Positions 1-4,075 of a stretch of 7,808 nucleotides of DNA are shown one piece after another (position 1 is the first letter of the stretch; each line of letters starts with the position of its first letter). Origin of the DNA: Synechococcales cyanobacterium PMM_0085 (GTDB lineage: Bacteria > Cyanobacteriota > Cyanobacteriia > Elainellales > Elainellaceae); contig CASBQJ010000352.1 of NCBI GenBank assembly GCA_949127705.1, forward strand, positions 1 to 7,808, in the 5' to 3' direction. Position numbers and translations under genes: made by a program. The notes beneath the pieces are model-generated. The model saw only the letters and a program-made list of their open reading frames with translations. It was not told where the DNA came from and did no database searches.

Positions 1-52
1 GGTTATAAGTGCTATTCTAGCTTCTAAACTATTAACTTTTCTAGGTTCGGCG

Positions 53-97
53 CGCTTTCAGTTCGCTTCGCTTTCGCTCGGTTCCCTTTCGCCGCTT
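53..97. repeat. Degenerate CGCTTTC repeat tract
   Basis: CGCTTTC occurs at 53-59 and 69-75, with variants CGCTTC (64-69), CGCTCG (75-80) and CCCTTTC (84-90). The flanks CGGCG (48-52) and CGCCG (90-94) are inverted copies that could close a long stem. Short TTCGCTTCGCT-like interspersed repeats are common in cyanobacterial intergenic DNA, and this tract looks like one of them. No function can be read from it. Confidence 0.4.
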
Positions 98-214
98 AAT
101 CAATATAGCCCCTCCTCTTCAAAACTGTCAACTAAATTCTTTTAGGAATATCCCAAAATCCCCAAAACCCTCTCTCTTCATTACTTTTGCCTCCCTCCTC
201 AATCCCTAGGTTCC

Positions 215-228
215 ACTGGCCAACCAGT
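215..228. other. Short hairpin ACTGG-CCAA-CCAGT
   Basis: A five-base perfect inverted repeat with a four-base loop. No T-run follows on the + strand, and on the minus strand it is followed by GGAACC, so it is not a typical intrinsic terminator. It may be chance or part of an undescribed RNA. Confidence 0.25.
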
Positions 229-490
229 ATTGTCTAGTTGAACTACCTAAAATTGAGTTCGACTCCCTATGTATGATGTCTTTGCTTATAGGGCTGCTGC
301 GGAAGCCGACTCGTAATCAAATGGATGTGGATGGAGGTTAGGATGTCAGCGCCAGACTGGAAAGAGATCTCCTCACGTAGCGCCAGAACTCTTCTGCCAG
401 AAGTAGACAACGAGCCTGTAAACTCGTCAACCTCATCAGGCAACTTCCCCCACTTCATTGCGCGTCTGCACCCTATACGGTTTTCCTCCC

Positions 491-496
491 TATATA
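491..496 (+). promoter_or_regulatory. Possible -10 box (TATATA) for clpC
   Basis: TATATA lies 158 nt before the clpC start. No acceptable -35 hexamer is found 16-18 nt upstream, so this would be a -35-less (activator-dependent or type 2) promoter, if it is one. CCCTATA occurs twice in direct orientation (471-477 and 488-494), the second copy overlapping this box. The call is weak and rests on the TATA hexamer and its position. Confidence 0.25.
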
Positions 497-503
497 GTCA
501 GGC

Positions 504-517
504 GTAGGAGGGAGTAC
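504..517. promoter_or_regulatory. GTA-N8-TAC site upstream of clpC (NtcA-like)
   Basis: The sequence GTA, eight bases (GGAGGGAG), then TAC matches the core consensus of NtcA, the CRP-family nitrogen regulator of cyanobacteria. It starts 7 nt after the TATATA hexamer. The best downstream TAN3T (548-553) is 30 nt away, longer than the roughly 22 nt of classical NtcA-activated promoters, so simple class II activation is not supported. A site placed over or just after a start point could act by repression. The six fixed bases occur by chance about once in 4 kb, so this is only a candidate. Confidence 0.25.
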
Positions 518-529
518 AGTTAGAACAAC

Positions 530-599
530 GAAGTATACAAAAGTTCATACGGTTGTTGAGTCGCAACTTAGCTGCTGAGTGTTCGCAGCCGTGTACTTC
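530..599 (+). promoter_or_regulatory. Predicted folded element in the clpC leader
   Basis: GAAGTATAC (530-538) pairs with GTGTACTTC (591-599) over nine pairs, one of them G-U. Inside, GTTG (555-558) pairs with CAAC (564-567) around a five-base loop, and GCTGC (571-575) pairs with GCAGC (585-589) around a nine-base loop. Together they can form a closed two-hairpin (three-way junction) structure that ends 54 nt before the ATG. If transcription starts upstream, it would lie in the 5' untranslated region of the chaperone mRNA and could control translation or stability. It matches no riboswitch class I know. The base pairing is seen; the role is inferred. Confidence 0.35.
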
Positions 600-653
600 T
601 GACAGTTGGCCGAACAGGTTGGACTGAGCAAACCTCACCGAGGCTTCCAAAAC

Positions 654-3206
654 ATGTTTGAGTATTTTACTGAGAAAGCGATCGCCGTAGTTATGGCAGC
701 GCAAGAAGAGGCTCGTCGTCTGGGACACAATTTTGTGGGGACGGAGCAAATCTTGTTGGGCTTGCTGCACGTGAAAAACACGGTGGCTCTGACAGTGCTG
801 ACAGAACTGGGCGTAACTCCAGAGGCAGCAAGAACAGAAGTTGAAAAAATTATTGGCAGAGGCGGTGGCTTTGTTCCACCAGAGATTCCTTTTACTCCAA
901 AAACTAAGCGAGTGTTTGAACGGGCATTTCAAGAGTCTCGTCAGCTCGATAGTCGCTATATTGGTCCAGAACATCTGTTGCTAAGCCTGGTGCAAGAAGG
1001 CGAGAGCGTTGCGGCCAAGGTTTTGGATAATTTGGACATTGACTTAGCGAAGGTACGTACAGATGTGATTCGGGCGTTGGGAGAAGTGGCTCAGGTGCCT
1101 GCTGGCAATTCAAGTTCGTCAGAGCGGAATGGCCGTAGCAATCGCAAGACTCCAGCGCTGCAAGAGTTTGGCACAAATCTGACAGACCGAGCTGCTGAAG
1201 GTAAGCTTGATCCGGTTGTGGGTCGGCAGAAGGAGATAGAACGAGTCGTTCAAATTTTAGGACGACGCACCAAGAATAACCCTGTGTTGCTGGGCGAACC
1301 GGGTGTGGGTAAAACCGCGATCGCTGAAGGGTTGGCACAGCGGATTGTTAACCAAGATGTCCCTGAACTCTTAATGGGAAAACAGGTTATCAGCTTAGCG
1401 ATTAGCAATTTGCTATCGGGCACTCGCTTCCGGGGAGACTTTGAGGAGCGCATTAAGCAAATCATGGAGGAGGTTCGCGAGTCGGGCAATATCATCCTGG
1501 TGATTGATGAGATTCACACCTTGGTGGGTGCGGGTTCTGTTGAAGGGGGTATGGATGCGGCCAACCTGTTGAAGCCAGCTTTAGCCCGTGGCGAATTTCA
1601 GTGTATCGGGGCAACGACGCTGGACGAATATCGTCAATATATCGAACGAGATGCTGCTTTAGAGCGTCGCTTCCAGCCTGTACAGGTAGGAGAACCCAGT
1701 GTAGAAGAAACCGTGGAAATTCTACATGGCCTGCGCCAGCGGTATGAGGAGCATCACCGCTTGATCATTACTGATGAAGCGCTGACTGCTGCCGCCACTC
1801 TGGCCGATCGCTACATTGCTGATCGCTTTTTGCCCGACAAGGCAATTGACTTAATGGATGAAGCAGGTTCACGAGTCAGGTTCCGCTGTGCCCCTCAATC
1901 TCCGACAAAGGAATTGAAGCAAGAGTTGAAAACTGTTTCTGGCCAAAAAGATGCAGCTGTGCGCACTCAAGACTTTGATGCAGCCAGTCAGTTGCGCGAT
2001 CGCGAACTAGAACTGCAAACGCAAATTCACAACATCCAAGCTGTGCAAAAGCAAGAACTGGAGAGTGAAATCAGAGATCAAGACTTGAATGCTAACGACT
2101 GGGAGGCAAGGGAACCGATAGCTCCAGTGCCCTCAAGTCTGCAAACGCCACAGGTAACCGCCGAAGATATTGCCCAAGTGGTTGAAGCTTGGACAGGTAT
2201 CCCCGTCAATAAACTAACCGAGTCCGAATCGGCTTCGCTGCTGCACTTGGAAGAACAGCTCCATCAGCGGGTTGTGGGTCAACATGAAGCGGTCGAAGCG
2301 GCTGCTCGTGCGATTCGGCGATCGCGCATTGGCTTGGGAGATCCAAATCGTCCGATCGCTAGTTTGTTCTTTTCTGGACCGACGGGCGTGGGCAAAACAG
2401 AACTGACCAAGGCGCTAGCGGCAGCGGTTTTTGGCTCTGAGGAGGCGATGATCCGAATGGATATGTCGGAATATATGGAGTCTCACACCGTTTCGAAGCT
2501 GATTGGTTCGCCGCCGGGATATGTGGGTTACAACGAGGGGGGTCAACTGACAGAATCGGTTAGACGTAAACCCTATAGCGTGGTGCTATTCGATGAAATT
2601 GAAAAAGCCCACCCCGACGTATTCAACTTGCTGCTTCAACTCTTAGAAGATGGTCGGTTGACTGATGCTCAAGGTCGAGTCGTTAGCTTTAAAAATACGC
2701 TAGTGGTGATGACCTCCAATATTGGCTCTAAGGCAATCGAAAAAGGAGGAGCTGGGTTGGGCTTTGACTTCAGCACCGAAGGAGCAGCAGCGGCTCAATA
2801 TAGCCGGATGCGAACCCGAATTAACGACGAGTTGAAGCAATATTTCCGCCCTGAACTGCTCAATCGGATGGACGAAATTATTGTGTTCCGCCAGTTGAGC
2901 CGAGACGAAGTGGTCAGTATTGCCGACCTGTTGATTCGTGAAGTAGGTTCGCGTTTAACCGAGCAAGGGATTGCCTTAGAGGTGACAGATGCCGTTAAGG
3001 AACGCTTGGTTGCTGAAGGGTATGACCCGAGCTACGGTGCGCGTCCGCTGCGGCGGGCGGTGACTCGACTGCTGGAAGACAGCTTGGCCGAAGCGTTGCT
3101 GACTGGCGACATTAAACCGGGCGACACCGCCGTGTTGGATGTGGAGCCAGATGGTCGGGTTCTGGCTCGACGTAAATCTGTTTCTCTGCTGCAATCGGTT
3201 AGCTAG
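654..3206 (+). CDS. clpC: ClpC-class Hsp100 AAA+ unfoldase, probable paralogue
   Basis: ATP-driven unfoldase that feeds proteins into a ClpP-type protease in the cytosol; 850 residues. Two Clp_N repeats occupy about 1-145 (both end in the GxEHLLL / GTEQILLGL pattern). AAA domain 1 (about 185-405) has Walker A GEPGVGKT 214-221, Walker B ILVIDE 281-286 and ERRF 337-340. A short middle domain with a UVR-like motif (QDFDAASQLRDRELEL, 439-454) marks ClpC rather than ClpA or ClpB. AAA domain 2 has GPTGVGKT 575-582, VVLFDE 643-648, pore loop GYVG 622-625 and sensor-2 GARPLRRA 795-802. The ClpP-docking loop LGF is at 702-704. The ATG at 654 gives the family N-terminus MFEYFTEKAI; a TTG at 606 would add 16 atypical residues. 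A weak GAGG (640-643) is the only ribosome-binding candidate. Several normally fixed spots differ from housekeeping ClpC, for instance TRFRG where TKYRG is usual in the domain 1 pore loop, and the tail lacks the usual ELLPQ ending. Confidence 0.95.
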   Translation: MFEYFTEKAIAVVMAAQEEARRLGHNFVGTEQILLGLLHVKNTVALTVLTELGVTPEAARTEVEKIIGRGGGFVPPEIPFTPKTKRVFERAFQESRQLDSRYIGPEHLLLSLVQEGESVAAKVLDNLDIDLAKVRTDVIRALGEVAQVPAGNSSSSERNGRSNRKTPALQEFGTNLTDRAAEGKLDPVVGRQKEIERVVQILGRRTKNNPVLLGEPGVGKTAIAEGLAQRIVNQDVPELLMGKQVISLAISNLLSGTRFRGDFEERIKQIMEEVRESGNIILVIDEIHTLVGAGSVEGGMDAANLLKPALARGEFQCIGATTLDEYRQYIERDAALERRFQPVQVGEPSVEETVEILHGLRQRYEEHHRLIITDEALTAAATLADRYIADRFLPDKAIDLMDEAGSRVRFRCAPQSPTKELKQELKTVSGQKDAAVRTQDFDAASQLRDRELELQTQIHNIQAVQKQELESEIRDQDLNANDWEAREPIAPVPSSLQTPQVTAEDIAQVVEAWTGIPVNKLTESESASLLHLEEQLHQRVVGQHEAVEAAARAIRRSRIGLGDPNRPIASLFFSGPTGVGKTELTKALAAAVFGSEEAMIRMDMSEYMESHTVSKLIGSPPGYVGYNEGGQLTESVRRKPYSVVLFDEIEKAHPDVFNLLLQLLEDGRLTDAQGRVVSFKNTLVVMTSNIGSKAIEKGGAGLGFDFSTEGAAAAQYSRMRTRINDELKQYFRPELLNRMDEIIVFRQLSRDEVVSIADLLIREVGSRLTEQGIALEVTDAVKERLVAEGYDPSYGARPLRRAVTRLLEDSLAEALLTGDIKPGDTAVLDVEPDGRVLARRKSVSLLQSVS

Positions 3207-3241
3207 AGGACTCTGCTAGATCGCTATAGATTAGAATGTTG

Positions 3242-3293
3242 ATCCTTGAGCCGCTTTTCTATCTAGGAAAAGCGGCTCAAGGATTTTTATTTT
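3242..3293 (+). terminator. Strong intrinsic terminator after clpC
   Basis: A perfect 18-bp inverted repeat, ATCCTTGAGCCGCTTTTC (3242-3259) and its complement (3267-3284), closes a seven-base loop and runs into TTTTTATTTT. It starts 35 nt after the clpC stop. This is a textbook Rho-independent terminator for the + strand and implies that the next gene is transcribed on its own. Confidence 0.95.
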
Positions 3294-3311
3294 AGAGAGA
3301 TTTTAGAGAGA
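3290..3311. repeat. Tandem 11-bp direct repeat TTTTAGAGAGA x2
   Basis: Two exact adjacent copies (3290-3300 and 3301-3311) overlap the end of the terminator T-run. Probably a small replication-slippage duplication; no function is evident. Confidence 0.6.
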
Positions 3312-3340
3312 GATTTCGATTGGTATGCCTAAGGACAGGT

Positions 3341-3350
3341 GTTTGCAAAC
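3341..3350. promoter_or_regulatory. Perfect palindrome GTTTGCAAAC
   Basis: A ten-base perfect palindrome 24 nt upstream of the TATAAA hexamer at 3374. Its symmetry and position suit a dimeric regulator site near the -35 region, but it matches no operator I can name and may be chance. Confidence 0.25.
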
Positions 3351-3373
3351 TTTTCTAAATCTGCCCGTTTTCC

Positions 3374-3379
3374 TATAAA
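3374..3379 (+). promoter_or_regulatory. Possible -10 box (TATAAA) for the YRG-repeat gene
   Basis: TATAAA is one mismatch from TATAAT. Seventeen bases upstream lies TTTTCT (3351-3356), a poor -35. A start point near 3386 would give a leader of about 150 nt before the ATG at 3536. Independent transcription is expected because the strong clpC terminator lies just upstream. Confidence 0.35.
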
Positions 3380-3382
3380 ACA

Positions 3383-3396
3383 GTAGCTTAAGATAC
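3383..3396. promoter_or_regulatory. GTA-N8-TAC site upstream of the YRG-repeat gene (NtcA-like)
   Basis: GTA, GCTTAAGA, TAC with A on both flanks; 12 of the 14 bases are symmetric, with CTTAAG at the centre. It fits the NtcA core consensus and begins 3 nt after the TATAAA hexamer, so it would cover the expected start point. No TAN3T box is placed about 22 nt downstream (only TACTAA at 3425-3430), so activation in the classical geometry is not supported. Repression, or a different CRP-family protein, is possible. Candidate only. Confidence 0.3.
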
Positions 3397-3520
3397 AAAT
3401 ATGCATCAAGACCTCGTTCATCTCTACTAACGATCAGGATTTTAGATCGGCAGTTGAGACGGAAGTAGGGGAATCTCCCGAAGGAACGCGCCCACTTGAC
3501 ACACTACAACGTGAAAAGTT

Positions 3521-3526
3521 AAGGAG
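3521..3526 (+). promoter_or_regulatory. Ribosome binding site AAGGAG
   Basis: AAGGAG lies nine bases before the ATG at 3536 and is the clearest Shine-Dalgarno sequence in the window. It supports this start and the reality of the small gene. Confidence 0.8.
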
Positions 3527-3535
3527 CGTACAGTC

Positions 3536-3970
3536 ATGAAATTTAAATACCGTGGGACTGATTACCATTACGAACCCGAGATGATGGATATGGTGGAAAG
3601 CGATCGCGTCGCTCACTATCGCGGTCAGTCTTACCATGTACCTCAGCCCAGAAAACTGCCCGTACCCCAGCCCGTGGAGGGGTTGTCTTATCGAGGTGTA
3701 CCCTATCGGATTACCGAAACAGGTGTTACCGAAACTCTGTCGGCTACAGAACACGCTGATCTAAAGCGCCTACGTCGTCCTATACCTAGCCCTGTGGCGT
3801 CTCAGTCACCCTTGGCAGTGCATTCCCACGGTGCATTTGTCAGTGAATCTAATCAGATGCATCGGCAAACGATTCTCAACTACTTGCAACACCGGATGCG
3901 GATTGCCCAAGCCAAAGGGGATGTGAAACTGCTGCGCCAGCTTGAAGAGGAAATGCAGATTCTGAGTTAA
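3536..3970 (+). CDS. DUF4278-type small YRG-repeat protein, function unknown
   Basis: A 144-residue protein with three copies of a YRGxxY motif: YRGTDY (5-10), YRGQSY (28-33) and YRGVPY (52-57), spaced 23-24 residues apart and each followed by a short beta-like stretch. This is the hallmark of the cyanobacterial DUF4278 family, usually short proteins of unknown role. Most members begin with one such motif directly after the initiator Met, as here (MKFKYRG). A proline-rich linker (about 82-92) leads to a charged, helical C-terminus (about 108-143, MHRQTILNYLQHRMRIAQAK onward) that could form a helical hairpin or mediate dimerisation. There is no signal peptide, membrane segment or catalytic motif. 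The start is well supported by AAGGAG. It lies between a strong terminator and a convergent gene, so it is probably monocistronic. The family call comes from motif recognition; a role in stress or nitrogen response is only suggested by the upstream site. Confidence 0.8.
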   Translation: MKFKYRGTDYHYEPEMMDMVESDRVAHYRGQSYHVPQPRKLPVPQPVEGLSYRGVPYRITETGVTETLSATEHADLKRLRRPIPSPVASQSPLAVHSHGAFVSESNQMHRQTILNYLQHRMRIAQAKGDVKLLRQLEEEMQILS

Positions 3971-4013
3971 AGGGAAAACGGATTCAATCATCGGCTGGAA
4001 TAGATGTTTGTGG

Positions 4014-4037
4014 AGGGGCGGTTCATGAACCGCCCCT
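4014..4037. repeat. 24-nt perfect palindrome between convergent genes
   Basis: AGGGGCGGTTCA is followed directly by its reverse complement (4014-4025 and 4026-4037), a 12-bp GC-rich stem when transcribed. On the + strand GTTTTG follows, giving a modest terminator for the YRG-repeat gene; on the - strand no T-run follows. Nearly identical GGGGCGGTTC...GAACCGCCCC palindromes are, from memory, scattered through many cyanobacterial genomes as REP-like repeats. It therefore may be both a dispersed repeat and a terminator. Confidence 0.7.
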
Positions 4038-4042
4038 GTTTT

Positions 4043-4073
4043 GATCCACAGATCAAGTGTTCCACAGTTCAAG
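4043..4073. repeat. Imperfect 15-nt tandem repeat next to the cyclase stop
   Basis: GATCCACAGATCAAG (4043-4057) and GTTCCACAGTTCAAG (4059-4073) match at 13 of 15 positions with a one-base spacer. The first copy also contains TTGATC-CACA-GATCAA (4041-4056), a six-bp hairpin. The pair ends two bases before the cyclase stop codon. No T-run follows on the - strand, so it is not an obvious terminator for the cyclase. Confidence 0.5.
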
Positions 4074-4075
4074 AT

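Larger units (their letters stand above)
1..653. other. Gene-free upstream region
   Basis: No reading frame here looks like a real gene. The two overlapping frames of 60-63 codons (267-458 minus, 325-507 plus) lie antisense to each other, lack a good ribosome binding site and match no family I recognise. None of the 11 HIP1 octamers falls here although they are frequent in the genes, which fits non-coding DNA. Smaller elements inside are listed separately: a CGCTTTC-type tract, a G-poor stretch, a short hairpin, a GTA-N8-TAC palindrome and a folded segment directly before clpC. I see no tRNA, rRNA, SRP RNA, tmRNA or RNase P RNA signature. An unrecognised small RNA, or the decayed remains of a gene, cannot be excluded. 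Confidence 0.6.

Noticed and set aside
257..318. tRNA-like pieces: GTTCGACTC (257-265) resembling a T-arm and GACTCGTAATC (308-318) resembling a Thr-CGU anticodon loop
   Set aside because: They are in the wrong order for a normal tRNA, the anticodon stem has only two pairs, and no acceptor stem or D-arm is present. A permuted tRNA or tmRNA would need pairing that I cannot find.
267..507. Overlapping small open frames on both strands (63 and 60 codons)
   Set aside because: They are antisense to each other, lack a Shine-Dalgarno sequence, show no recognisable domain and lie in DNA free of HIP1 sites. More likely chance frames.
486..514. Hairpin CTCCCT (486-491) with AGGGAG (509-514)
   Set aside because: Only six pairs around a 17-base loop, not extendable, and no T-run; too weak to call a terminator or attenuator.
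513..526. LexA/SOS box candidate (AGTAC-AGT-TAGAAC)
   Set aside because: The right half does not fit the cyanobacterial consensus (GTWC needed); only the left half matches.
606..653. TTG-initiated 16-residue extension of ClpC
   Set aside because: The family N-terminus begins exactly at the ATG at 654; the extension matches nothing in ClpC proteins.
3496..3501. Perfect TTGACA -35 hexamer before the YRG-repeat gene
   Set aside because: The -10 position 17 nt later is TTAAGG, inside the ribosome binding site, so no usable promoter results.
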